Positions 47,101-61,332 of a stretch of DNA of 64,000 nucleotides are shown piece by piece. The number at the start of each line of letters is the position of its first letter. Position 1 is the first letter of the stretch. Position numbers and translations under genes: made by a program. This DNA is from Plecoglossus altivelis (lineage: Eukaryota > Chordata > Actinopteri > Osmeriformes > Plecoglossidae): contig BROE01000012.1 of assembly GCA_036571765.1 (NCBI GenBank), positions 17,162,232-17,226,231 of the forward strand. Direction: 5' to 3'. Below the pieces are notes generated by a model. That model did not search any database. It worked only from the letters and a program-made list of their open reading frames with translations, and had not been told where the DNA came from.

Positions 47101-50100
47101 TGCAGGGAGAGGAAGGGGAGTCTCTCATCAGAACCTGGGACTGGGGTGGGCGGAGCTTGTTACTGCTGGTCAGAAGGTAGCAGCCTATCCTGTACTGAGG
47201 TGGGCGGAGCTTGTTACTGCTGGTCAGAAGGTAGCAGCCTACCCTGTACTGGGGTGGGCGGAGCTTGTTACTGCTGGTCAGAAGGCAGCAGCCTACCCTA
47301 TACTGGGGTGGGCGGAGCTTGTTATTGCTGGTCAGAAGGTAGCAGCCTATCCTGTACTGGGGTGGGCGGAGCTTGTTTCTGCTGGTCAGAAGGTAGCAGC
47401 CTACCCTGTACTGGGGTGGGCGGAGCTTGTTAGTGCTGGTCAGAAGGTAGCTTATCCTGTACTGGGGTGGGCGGAGCTTGTTACTGCTGGTCAGAAGGTA
47501 GCCTACCCTGTACTTGCGCTCCTCTTCAAACTTCTCCTCGTACTTGCGAATCTTCCTCTTCAGCCCGTGGATCTTTTTGGAGAGCTGTGCTGACGTCAGT
47601 TCCTCTCTGTCGTCGTCACACGAGCCCAGCGAGGAACTCCTTCTCCGACTGCAGCCAGCGAGAACGAACAGTCTCAGGGGCACACACACACACAGTCACA
47701 CACACACGTACCACACACACAGTACACACACACACACACACAGTAACACCACAGTACACACACACCACAGTACACACACACACACACAGTACACACACAC
47801 ACACACAGTACACACACACAGTACACACGTACACACACTCACACACTGCCTCACACACACACAGTACACACACTCACACAAACACACAGTACACACACAC
47901 ACACTGCCTCACACAAACACACACACACACTCTCACACAAACACAAACTCCCTTACACACACACTGCCTCACACACACACACGCTCCCTCACACTCACTC
48001 TCTCGACGCCTCAACACCACAACCGTACAAACCGTGTTCTGGCTTGTTTTTACCTGGCAAACGAGTGAGCGTTGGGGGGAGAGGGAGGAACCTCCGGGTC
48101 ATCCAGGTAGTGGCAGTGCCTGTAGGCGTAGGAGCGGGGCGACAGCATGGGGTCCCCCTCCTCCTCCAGCAGCTGGCGGATCAGGCACCCCCCCGGCTGT
48201 GGGGAGGGACGAGCCTCCTCTGGGTCCATGCTCTCCCTCTGCCACGATGAGTAAGCTGGAGCTGGCTCTGAGAAACACAAGTACAAACGCTCAGACTGGC
48301 TGTAGACTGTCTGTAGTCTGTCTGTAGACTGTCTGTAGACTGTCTGTAGACTGTCTGTAGACTGTCTGTAGACTGTCTGTCTGTAGAGTGTGGGTATGTA
48401 GACTGTCTGTAGACTGTCTATCTGTAGAGTGTCTGTAGACTGTCTGTCTGTAGACTGTCTGTCTGTCTGTAGACTGTCTGTCTGTCTGTAGTCTGTCTGT
48501 CTGTAGACTGTTTGTCTGTAGACTGTCTGTAGACTGTCTATCTGTAGTATGTCTGTATGTAGTCTGTCTGTCTGTCGACTGTCTGTTCGTCTGTACACTG
48601 TCTGATATGTCTGTAGACTGTCTGTTGACATAATGTAGGCTGTCTGTTCTATAGACTGTCTGTCTCTTTGACCTGTCTGTAGACCGTCTGTTGGTCAGAT
48701 GGCACACAAATAAGGACTGAAACAACAACACTATCACAGATTTCACCAGCAAACAAGCACTGTGACTGTGCGTGCGTGCGACTGTGCGTGCGTGCGACTG
48801 TGCGTGTATGTGATCGTGCGTGTATGTGATCGTGCGTGCGTGTGACCGTGCGTGAGTGTGACTGTGCGTGTGCGCTTATAGAACTTGTCTGACGGTGGTT
48901 AACCGCTGCTTATCACCCTCCTAAGACTTATCTGAACACTGTAGCATCACACACACACACACACAGCTTCACAGCACACACACACACACACACACAGCTT
49001 CACAGCACACACACACACACACACAGCTTCACAGCACACACACACACAGCTTCACAGCACACACACACACACACACAGCTTCACAGCACACACACACACA
49101 CACACAGCTTCACAGCACACACACACACACAGCACATGCGTCTCCTCCTTGTTCTCAGGAGGCTCCCAGACTGCGTCTAGACTGAGGTGTGTGTCCGGAT
49201 GTTTCCACACCAACTACCCGTCTAACATCGAGTCGCCATTGCTCGTCTCCGGGACAACGGCTTGTTGGCATGCCCTCTGCACAAGCAAAGGTCATCGAGA
49301 GAGAGAGTGCGTGGATGAAAAGGCTCTGAAACAATTTACCATGAAAATCTTTCAGATCGACCTGCCTGTGACAGATGTTTCCAAGTCGACGGCTTATATC
49401 TCTCCCTCCCTCCCCTTCATCCTTCCATCCCCTGCTCGTCGGTGTGATAATCGTGGCGAGGAGAGAGTCAGGCGATGTGATCGATCCTGCTGCCAGAACT
49501 GCAGTGGCTCCTCTCTCCTGTCTCTCCTTCTGTCTCTCGTCTCATCTGTCTCTCTCTGTCCTCTCTTCTTTGTCTTCTCTTCTTCCCATCTCTCTCTCTC
49601 TCTCTCTCTGTTCCTCTCTCCTCTCCCTCCTCTTCCTTCTTCCCTCTCCTCTGTCTCTCTTCTCTCTCTACGTCTCCCTCCTCTCTATATCTCTCTCTCC
49701 TGTATCTCTGTCCTCTCCTGTCCTCTCTTCCTCCCCCTCTCTGTCTTTTTCTCCTGTCTCTCCCTCTCCTCACATTATACAGGATCTCACTAGGATTGAA
49801 GGGAGGTTTGATGGTCGTCTTCTCTCCTGTTTCTCCCCGGTCTGTGTCTGTCCTGTTCTGTCTGTCTTCTCCTCCTCTCCTCCCCTTGTCCGTTCTGTAT
49901 GTTTCCCACTGCCCTGTCTGGTCCGTCTCCCCCACCTGTCTGTCGTGTCCCCGTCTGTCTCTCCTCGTCGCTTCTGTCCCCCTGTCTGTCTGTCTGTCCT
50001 GCTCACTCCCCCCTGTCTGTCTGTCCCCTGTCTGTCTGTCCCTCCTGTCTGTTGTCTGTCCTCGTCCCCTGTCCCTAATTTTTTTCCTGGTCTGTCCTGA

Positions 50101-53100
50101 TGGAGACAACATTCCTCTCTCCCACAATACTGAAAGATTAAAACTTCAGCAGTCAGAGCTTGTTTTGGCTAGGAGAGCAGCTTAGAAGGTTCTGGAGAAA
50201 CCACTCTTACGTACCCCCCCCCCCTTCCTCTCCTGCCTCTGTCTCAGCACACACACACTACACATCACACACACCCGTTCCCCTTCCACACACCCATCCC
50301 CCTCGCTTACGTCCCCCACTCACGAGTCGTACACACACTCCCAGTCTCCACCTCCCGTCGCCCGACCTTTGCCGCCCCCCCCTCTCCTCCTTGTACCACC
50401 GCACACACACACACCGTACGCACACACACACACAACCGCACACACACCGGACACACACTACACACGCGCACTACACACAGACACACACAGTACGTACACA
50501 CACAAACACACATCGTACGGCATAATCTCACATTATTCCTCACACAAACAGACTCACACGTACACACACCCTCCTGGTGTCAAAGCAAGCTTCCACAGCG
50601 GTAGTGCTGCCGTGTACGTGCTAACTTCTGCAGAGAAAACAGCATTATCCCTGATGTGTCAGAGGCCTTAGTGAGGGTGTATGTGGGGGGCTGGGTGGGT
50701 GTGGAGGGTGGGCTGCCTGTTTGTGAGGGAATGTGTGTGTGTGTGCGGGGGGCGGGGCTTTGTGTGTCGTGCAGAGGCGCGCCTGTGTGTTGCTGGCCGG
50801 CTGTGTGGCGTGTGATGGGTGTGCCCTCGGCGGACTGTGTGTAGTGATGGTGGCGGGGAGGGCGGCTGTGTGTGCGTTGCGAGCCCTGTGTGCTACGTGT
50901 CGTGACTGGCGGCTTCGGTGTGTGTGTTGCTGAGGGCTGTGTGTCCTGGGACTGTCGTGTGTGTGTGTGAGGGGGGCTGTGTGATGGTGGCGGGCTGGTG
51001 TTGTGGCTGTGTCGTGAGAGCGGGCTCGTGTGGGTGGTGTGTGAGGCGGGGGCTGTGTGTGTCCTTCGCGCTGTGTGTGTGTGTGTGCTGGGGGGCTGTG
51101 TGTGCTTCGCGGCTCGTGTGTGTGTGTGATGTTGAGGAGGGGTCTGCTTGATGTGAAACATGGTAGCAGCTCTCTGTAACACAGTTGACATGCAGCGTAC
51201 TAAAGGTCATGCATGAAGCCTGATAGACCCCTGACCAGAACTACTTACCCTCATAGCAACTCTGATGGGAAAAGCTTTTAAAGTCAAGGAAGGGGGCGCT
51301 AAAGAAGGGAGAATCTGGTGGGAAAGAAGGAGAGAGGGAGAGGGAACGGCAGATCAAAGGAGAGGCGGAGCAGGAGACGGAGGCTCATGAAAGTGGAGGG
51401 GAGGAGGGGAGAGGGAGGAGAAATGGAGGGAAAGGGGAGAGGGCAGACCGCACCGAAGGGAGGGGAGAGGGGAGACGGGAGAGGAGAAAAGGGAGGGATG
51501 AGGGGAGAGGCGTGCGAGGGAGGAGAGGCACAGGGAGACCGACGAGTAAAATACCAAGCAGTCAAGCAAAGTGCATCATCGGAAAACAGCCATAATCAAA
51601 AGTGATCATGGAAATAGGTCTCGGAATTGTGAGCCCATCCGGTGAAGAAGAGCCGATTCGCTTCCTCCTCTTCCGCTCCCCCTCCCTCCCTCCTCTCACT
51701 TCTCTCCTCTCACTTCTCTAAACCTCGTCCTCCTCTCCTCCTCCTCCTTTCTCTCCCTCTGCTCCTCTCTTTCTTTCCCTCTCCTCCCTCCCTCTCTTTT
51801 CCCCCCTCCCTACCCTCTCCTTTTCTTTCCTCTCCCCTCCCCCCCGTTCCCCCCTTCTCTCTTCTCCCTCTCTCTCCCCTCCCTCCCTGCTTCTTCTGCT
51901 CCGTCCCTCTCTCCCTTAACCTCTCTCCCCCTCCCCCCTCCTCTTTTGCCCCCTCCCCTCCTCTCTTTCTCTCTCCTCCCCCTCCCCCCTAACTTCTTTC
52001 TCTCCCTCCTCCTCTTTCCTCCCTCCTCCTCCCTCGCCCTCTGTTCTCCCTCCCTCCCCTCTCCTCCCTCCCTCCCCCTCCCTCCCTCTTCCCCATCCCC
52101 TTCTTGTCTCGCTATCAGTCGTAGATGGAAACAAGCCCTACCATGACAACGTGAACATGCTCACAGTGTAAGTGGCCACTCGCCACCATTCAGTGATACT
52201 CGCACCCAGAATACCAACTCCTTCGTCGTGCTCCTACAGTCAATCTCACAACAACAACCAAAACACCACAACGCAACATCACAACACCCACACCAAGCAG
52301 CAACACACCACGCAACACAACACCAGCAACACACGCAACACACACAGCAACACAACAACACAAAACGCAGCGACACAGCGACACAACAACACACAGCAAC
52401 ACACAACAACACACAGCTACACAGCTACACAACTGCACACCAGCACAGCTACACACACACAGCCTTACACATACACACACACAGCGACACACTCTAGCAA
52501 CACATCAAAACGAAGTCGACAGACAACAACACCACCCCTCAGCATACCACAGCTACATCTAGTCTAATCAGTCTACACCCGCTATACACCGACACAACAC
52601 ACACAACACCACACAGCGCACACACACACAAACAAAACACGAAGTGATCATCAGCATCACTCACACATACGACACAACAACACACAAAACCATCATACTA
52701 CAACACAACAACACAACTCCATGAACTGTTGGACGTCCATATCCCACATGTGCAGCTCTGTATAATGAGTCTGCTGCTGCTACCCTAATCCTACACTAGA
52801 GGGCGCTCTGCTGAGCCCTGCAGTCTGACACGCTGATCTGGGCCACCAGAGAGATAAACGTTTGCTTTCAAAAGGTGTGACCTTAGACACTTGGCACACA
52901 ACAAGCTTGAAACGTGTCGACTGTGTTACCTTGAAACGAGGTTGACCTTCCAAAGGCCACGTTAGAAAGGTGTCTATACATGTCACAACAAACGACCGTG
53001 ACTCCTGGTGTTAAAGACAGGGTCCACACAAGACGTTTACACACAGGCAGTTAAGAAAAAAAACCCCATTCAAACCAGCTTTTAGAACAAATTTGACAAG

Positions 53101-54814
53101 TCAGAATTCCTCTCACTCCCTCAACAAATAGGACTCCTCCCTTTTGAGATTTTGCAATTTGTCTCCAAAACAATAACACCTTCATGCATACAGTAGTCCT
53201 TCTCCTTTCACCACGGCACCAAACACAAGCAGGTTCTGCCCACTGCGTCCAGGATTAACAGCTTAATAAACACACGTCCACAAGTCTCCCTTTCTTTTCA
53301 AATCTTTTCCTCCTCGTCTGATAATACGTAATCCTTGAGTCCCCAGTAACAAAGTAAAAAAAAAAAAAAAAAGATTTGAAACCTTAAAAAGGGTTGGTTT
53401 TGTGTTGTCTCGTAGATTCCTTCCTCTACAACGGCACTATGATCTGGCCAGTAGACAGGAGTGTGTGACAGGAGTGTGTGTGTGACAGGAGTGTGTATGT
53501 TGCCAGAGAGTGTGTGTGACGGAGTGTGTGTGTCGGTGTGTGTGTCAGTGTGTGTGTGTGTCAGGTGGTGTGTTTGTGAGGAGTGTGGTGTCAGGTGCAT
53601 GTGTGTGTGTCAGGCCTGTGTGTGTGTCAGGATGTGTGAGCGTGTGTCAAGGTGTGTGTGTGGTGTGTCAAGGTGTGTTGTCGTGTGTCAGGTGTGTGTG
53701 TGTAGGTGTGTGCTGTGTGTCAGGTGTGTGGTGTGTGATCAGGATTGTGTGTGTCAGGTGTGTGTGTTGTGTTCAGGCGAGTTCGTGTCTGTGTCAGGCC
53801 AGTGTGTGTGGGTCAGGTGTGTGTGTGTGACAGGAGTGTGGTTTAGTATCACTCATACAGCCCAGAGTTAAGGCCACAAGGGAAAACAATCAAATATCCA
53901 AATTTCTCATCTGACATCTTAGAGCAAACGGTCCACACGCACACATCCGCATACACCTCCCCTGCACACACACACTCTGCATTACACCCCCCTGCAATGA
54001 ACCTGGACACCACACTCCCCGCCCTGCATACACACCTCACACCACCCCCCACACTGCACACACACGCTGCACACACACCTGCAACACGCACACAGCTGCA
54101 CACACACCTGCATACACATGTGCATCATCCCCCCCCCTGCACACACACCTGCACACACACCTGCATACACACAAACACACAAAAATACACACACAAGCAC
54201 TCGCTCACACACAAGAACACACAAAATGAAACACATACACTCAAGAGCACACACGCAAGCACGCGCACACACAAACACAAACATACATACACACATGCAC
54301 ACAACATCCGGCATACCACTCCCTGCACAACCAACACGTGCATACACCTCCCCCCCCGCAACACCACACCTACATACACACATGCCATCCACACAGCACT
54401 GCCTATGACCCACATCGCATGACACAGCACCCTCACTACAGTACACCTGCAATACCACATGCATACACACACCTCCATACACACATGCATACACACACCT
54501 CCATACACACTATGAATTTGAACCGCAAGAGAGAGACGTTTCCAATGTTTACAGACAGACATCCTTGACATTCTATTCACTGGTCCATCCCTTTAAGAAT
54601 AGCAGATATATGGCTCACACAAACACACAGAGCACCCCCTCCTTCCTCATACCTCCCCTTTAAGCATCAACGCTGTGGTCTGATGTTCTGACAGACACAA
54701 ACTGCCCAGTAACTGCTACATGCACACACAACACACACAACACACACAACCACACGCACACACACACGCACACACACACGCACGCACGCATGCACACACG
54801 CACACACACACACA

Positions 54815-54848
<34 letters not shown>

Positions 54849-55360
54849 CTCACACAAACAAAGTAAGGAGTGAACGTTAGCTCTGAGCAGAGTAAATACT
54901 CACTCTTCACCATCAACAACAAAACAGCAGAACCTTCAAACATGCACAATCGCTTCCTCTTTGATCTCAAAAACTTCAAAAACCTCCAAAAACCCTCCAC
55001 CAACCATGGACTCGACCACACACAAATCTCGCTCTTCCAAACATGGAAAACAAAAACAAACAAACAAACAAACAAACTGTAAGATTCTTTAAAAGCAGCG
55101 TTGTTTGTGCGTCCACGCGAGTCGTCAGAGGTTGGGACCATGTGAACCAGGCTGAGCCCTGATGTGTTGACTAGTGAACAAGCAGGAGCAACAGGAGGAG
55201 AAAGAGGAGGAGGAGGAGGAGGAGGAGGGGAGAGGGAGAGCGAAGCTACCATCCCATTTGTAGAGAACCTTTTTTTTTTCTCCCCGATGGTAGTGACTTT
55301 GTGTGTGTGTGTGTGTGTTTGTGAGAGAGAGAGAGAGAGAGAGTGTGTGTGTGTGTGTGT

Positions 55361-55403
<43 letters not shown>

Positions 55404-57254
55404 GTAGCTCACAAGCAGATCTCTCTCCCCTCACCTCCCCAGTTGGCGTCGTCCTCCAACACGGTCAGACGAGTCGTCTCCCCACAGCTGCTTCTCTCCG
55501 GTTCTCCTAACGTCCTCACCGCCTCTGGACTCTCCTGGATCTTCATGCTGAGCGTCTGAGCCACCATGGAGCAACAGAGCGACACTGAAACAACGAGCTT
55601 CAGCCTGCCAGCGTGCTGCTTAAGTTCAGCCCCTCCCTCCCCCCTGCGCTCCACCCTCCCCCCCACCAGGGTGTGGCTTGGGGCCAGCCCTGCGTCAGGA
55701 TTGGCTGAGAGGGCTGGCAAAAACATACGCCCATCCAAGCTTAGTGTGTGTCAGTGTGAGGGGAGGGTTAAGCACCTTCCTTGTTTTCTCTGTTACCCCT
55801 CCCCCTCCCTCCCTCCCTCCCTCCTCCCTCCCTCCTCCCTACTCCCTCCCTCTGTGTGTGTGCGCGTCCTGCAGGCCTGTGTGTCGGGAGTTGTTTGTCT
55901 CATGGTAGCAAGAGCAGAAGGGAGGGAGGAGAAAACTGCAGATTATTAGACACCACGCAGGCTGACTCTGTGGTTTTTTCCCTCTCTTTTTTTTTTAACT
56001 CTAAAAATATCACCCTGTTTAATTTCTCTCTCCACCTCTGGATCTCCTCTTGATATTTTCTCTCAGCTTGCGATCGCAGTCATGTACTCAGCTGGTCATG
56101 TGCATGGTCTCACGTAGCCTCTTACATGTACGTGCGTGTGTGCGTGTGTGGGTGGTGTGTTTTGAAGCTGATATATGTGTGTAAGAATGTTTGTAAGCCT
56201 GTGTGTGTGCTGTGCTGTGTGTACTGTGTCTGTGTGTGTGGGCGTATGCTCTGTGTGTGTGTGGGTGTGTGCTCTGTGTGTGTGTGTGCTTTGTGTGCGT
56301 GGGTGTGTGATCTGTGGGTGTGTGCTGTGTGTGGGTGTGTGTGTGCTGTGTGTGGGTGTGTGTGTGCTGTGTGTGGGTGTGTGTGTGCTGTGGTGTGGTG
56401 GCTGACAAAGTCCTCCTCTTCTGGGACAGCTCTATTACTTTAAGGAGTGACAGAGTCAGGACACCATCTTTCAAACACACACACACACATTCACACCACA
56501 CACACACACTCCACACACTTACAAACAATTTCACTACACTCACACACACTAACCACACACAAACTCACACACACCAACACACACTATCAACACACAACCC
56601 TCACACAACACTCACTCACACACTCACATGTACACAGAGTGTTTGATCTCCAAGGAAAGTCCTATAGTTGCCTGTGATTACAAGGCAAATCCTGGATTCT
56701 CAGAGCACTGCAAGAATTCAACAGTACTGTACATACACAGCATCCCGATTAGAATAAAAACACTTTCAACTGTCACGCCTGCATGACTGCTGAGCTGTCT
56801 TAAACGCTGCGATCTAACGTAGCCAAAAGAGCCCAGCCGCTATAGCTCCTCTGGAGGGGAGAGGATTACATGTCTTAAACCTGCTAACCACCGCTAACCA
56901 CCGCTAGCTACCGCTAGCCACCGCTAGCTACCGCTAACCACCGCTAGCTACCGCTAACTACCGCTAACCACCGCTAACCACCGCTAACTACCGCTAGCTA
57001 CCGCTAGCCACCGCTAGCTACCACTAACCACCGCTAACCACCGCTAACTACCGCTAGCTACCGCTAACCACCGCTAATCACCGCTAGCTACCGCTAACCA
57101 CCCAGAGCACTAGCAGCAGGTGTGTGGGATGATCTGTGAGAATCTGAACTTGTGTTGTGTGACTTCAGGGTAAGAGAGTCTGCTGCGTATCCACTGTCAG
57201 GATGTGTGTGTGTGTGTGTGTGTGTATGTGTGTGTGTGAGTGTGTGTGTGTGTA

Positions 57255-57285
<31 letters not shown>

Positions 57286-60200
57286 ATATGTGTGTGTGCG
57301 TGTGTATATGTGTGTGTGTGTGTTTCTGTGTATTTCTGTGTGTGTGTGTGTGCATATGTATGTGTGTGTGTGTGTGCATGCATGCATGCATATGTATGTG
57401 TGTGTGTGTGTGCATGCGTGCATATGTATGTGTGTGTGTGTGTGTGTGTGTGTGCATGCGTGCGTATGTGTGTGTGTTTGTTTGTGTGCGTGCGTGCGTG
57501 CGTATGTGTGTGTGTGTGTGTGCGTATGTATGTGTGTGTGTGCTTGTGTGCGTGCGTGCGTATGTATGTGTGTGTGTAGGTGCGTGGTGACTGGAACAGC
57601 TTGTTCTAGTGGTCATGTCTCATATCAGGTGTGACACTAACACAGAAGGCTCCGTGTGTGTGTGTTCTCTGACGTCAGCACTTAGTATGTCAGGAACACT
57701 GAGTGTAACTATCACACTGAAAAACAGAAGCAACCAGCTCTGCTGTCAACGGCAAGGCAGGGCGCTAACATGTTGTAATGGTAACGGATTAATTTTTTTA
57801 ACACGTTTTCTTTTTTTTAAGCAGGCAAGAAGTTACACAAACACACACACACAAACACACACACATACACAACGCATGTCTGGGCATAGCCCTCTTAATT
57901 CCTCATCTTGTGTGTGTTTGTGCAGCTGATGTAGCGACATGTGCTAACATGCTATAGGCTAACATGCTATAGGCTAACATGCCATTTGCTAACATCCTAA
58001 CATTCATGCCATTTACCAACTACCTTTCACGTTAGCCTATAGCATGTTAGAGTGTCTGCTAGCGAGGTCGGACCTGAGATAATGGATAACGGATATTTAG
58101 CGGTTCATCACCGGCAAAGAGATGGTCGGATCCACTAGCATTCCTTCTCTACGAACCTAAATCAGAACACGTTGGGACAGTATGGAAAACACACATTTTA
58201 AAAAGAAAGTAATGATTTATAAATGTACTTTGATTTGTATTTCATTGCAGACAATGTGAACACAAAACATTTTATGTTTTGTCTGGTCAACTTAATTTTT
58301 TGTTTTTTGTTTTGTTTTTGTAAAATACATTCTTTCCTGTCATTCAGACCTGCAACACATTCTAAAAAAGGTTGGGACAGGGCAGTTTAGGGCTAGCAAT
58401 CTGTTAAATTGGTTAAATAAGGATGTGATTTGAAACAGGTGATGTCAACAGGTGATTGTAATTATGATTTGGTACAAAAGCAGCATCCAAGAATGGTCTA
58501 GTCCTTAAGGAGCAGAGATCGGCTGAGGATCGCCAGTTTGCCAAGAAAATTATTGAAGTGTTTAAAAACAATGTTCCTCAAAGAAAGATAGGATGACATT
58601 TTGTTATTTCTCCTTCAACAGTGCATAACATGATTAAAAGATTCAAGGAATCTGGAGGTATTTCAGTGCGTAAAGGACTTAGGCAAGCCTAAGATGAACA
58701 ACTGTGATCACCGATCCCTCAGACGGCACTGCATCAAGAATCGTCATTCATCTATAAGCAACATCACCACATGGGCTCAGGACTACTTTGGTAAACCTTT
58801 GTCAAGTACCACAATACGTAGTTACATCCACAAATGCCAGTTGAAACTGTACTGTGCCAAAAGGAAGCCCTATGTTAACCGTGTCCAGAAGTGCCGTCGA
58901 CTTCTCTGGGCTCGGAGGCATCTGGGATGGACCATCACACAGTGGAAACATGTACTGTGGTCAGATGAATCAGTATTTCAGGTATTCTGACTGTTACCAG
59001 CAAAAGTCCAAGTCCAAAAGCCAGCGTCTGTCATGGTATGAAGTTGTGTCAGTGCCCTTGGCAAAGGTAACTTGTTCTTCTGTCATGGCACCATTAATGC
59101 TGAAAAGCACAAAGATTTTGGAGCACAACATGCTGCCTTCAAGAAGACATCTTTTCCAGGGACGTCCATGCATATTTCAACAAGATAATGCAAAACCGCA
59201 ATCTCCACACATTCCAAAGTCCTGCAGAGGAGGAAGATAAAGGTGCCTGGCCTGCCTGCAATCCCAACAGGTCTCCAACAGAGAATTTGTGACGCATTTT
59301 GAAGCGCAAAATTTGTCAGTTGCCCACCTTAGTGACCGTTGCCCACCTTAAGACTTTTTGCAGCAAGAATGGGACACATATACACCTGAAACACTTTATC
59401 ACTTGGTGTCTTCAGTCCCTAAACGTCTTAAGTGTTGTGAAAAGGAATGGCAACGTTACAAAGTGCTAAATTCTTTACTGTTCCAACTTTTTTGGAAATG
59501 TGTTGCAAGAACCAAAATAGGAATTTAGTTTAAAAAAACTAACACGAGGAACACATTAAATAATTAGCTGTGGTATTGTCTGCAATGAAATACAAGTTAA
59601 AGTAAATTTAGAAATCACTACTTCCTTTTTTTATTTCCTGTCCTAAATCTTTTCTGATTTGGGGTTGTATAACCCTAGCTTGGCACCACCTAGCCACAGT
59701 TCACTGACGATGAGCGGACTGACTGTAGAGGGCAAAATGAGTAAGTTGCAATCATGTGTGGAGTATGGAGGTATTGTGATGTTTTTCACCCACTAGGGCT
59801 GGTGACACACTACCCCTCTCTCATGCCCCCACCCCTTCTCCCCTAGCAGGAACCCATGTCGTCTACAGTGCGCAACACACCAGATTTAGAATACAGTCAG
59901 GAGGAGGAGGGGGGGAGACGGAGGGGAGAGAGAGTGTGTGTGTGTTGGGGGAGGAGGGGGAGAGGGGGACAGAGGGGAGAGAGAATGAGTGTGTGTGTGT
60001 TGGGGGAGGAGGGGGAGAGTGACGGGAAGTCAGAAAGTAAGCATAAGTGTGTGTAAGAGAGAGAAAGAGAGAAAGAGACAGAGAGGATTTGGTCAAACTA
60101 AACAGTAAAGCTCACCTCTGAGAAAGGTAAACCATTGCTTTGACTCCTGGAAAAGAGACAGAGAAATCACGTTTATTTTTCTTCCATCCAGTTACGAGTC

Positions 60201-61301
60201 ATACCAAGGAGCCACAGCAGCTCTCGTCAGCTCACAGGGAACTTCACTTCTTACGTGTGTGTGTGTCATTTACTATACGTATGTAAAATATGTCTTTTGT
60301 TGACCTTTGCTAGTCCACCCAACCCTTTCTCTATCCTACCCTGCAATAAAACACGCTCCTATGTAAGCAGGCCAGCCCGTGTGCAGGTGAACTGTGTGCA
60401 TGTGCACGTGTGAGATATCCCCCAGGTGTGGCGTCTGAGAGGAGCATACCTGTGTCCTCGTGACTCCATGATGATGTCACCTCCGTCACGATGAAAGACC
60501 CCAGAGACGCCTCTCCTGCTCTGGATACAAGCACAGAGGAACTCTGGTGACGACGGTGAGTGTTTCAACAGACACAGGACAGCTTGTTTTGGTTTTGAAC
60601 ATTGTTTTCTATGTCGGTAGGTAAGTAGGTGATGTGTTAATATCAATGGGGACAGAGAGACAGGGGGACAGAGAGACAGGGGGACAGAGAGACAGGGGGA
60701 CAGAGAGACCGGAAGACAGGGGGGACAGGAGGACAGGAGGACGGGAGGAGGACGGGAGGAGGACAGGAGGACAGGGGGGACAAGGGGGAACAGGAGGACA
60801 GAAGGACAGTCAGTGGGTCATGTTGTGACTCGTTTGATATATAATTCCTTCAGCCATCTAGGTCAAGTTGAGTTAATGTGTCTTTCTAACTGTCTAAGAC
60901 ATGTATATATACACACAGAAACGTGCCACAGGGATCTGAATGGCATCCAAGTGCACATCATCCTTACACTGCTCAGATCTTACATTACATCAGAATGCAG
61001 GAAAGTGGCAATCCCCCATGGGCGTGGTGCGAGCGACGTATATGGAATGTAAAGCAGTATGTAGGGTGTGCTCACGACTTACACACACGAGAGCGAAGGC
61101 ACACAACACAGCGTGGTCGGCAGTAGTACTGCATCGTTTCAGAGTAGTGAAAAAACCAACTTGCAGCACAATGCGGCAGCACTGGAAACCACACACTCAC
61201 AACTACACTGCAACACACTCACACACACAAGAAGACACGAGGCTTGAACACCAGCAACACACACCAGCAACACACACACACTCGCACACGACACACTCGG
61301 G

Positions 61302-61332
<31 letters not shown>

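Noticed and set aside
57152..57634. Cys/Val-rich frames resembling a cysteine-rich secreted protein
   Set aside because: Pure (GT)n/(CA)n translation, as also at 2450-2815, 15880-16200, 45366-45722, 53461-53871 and 54100-54580.
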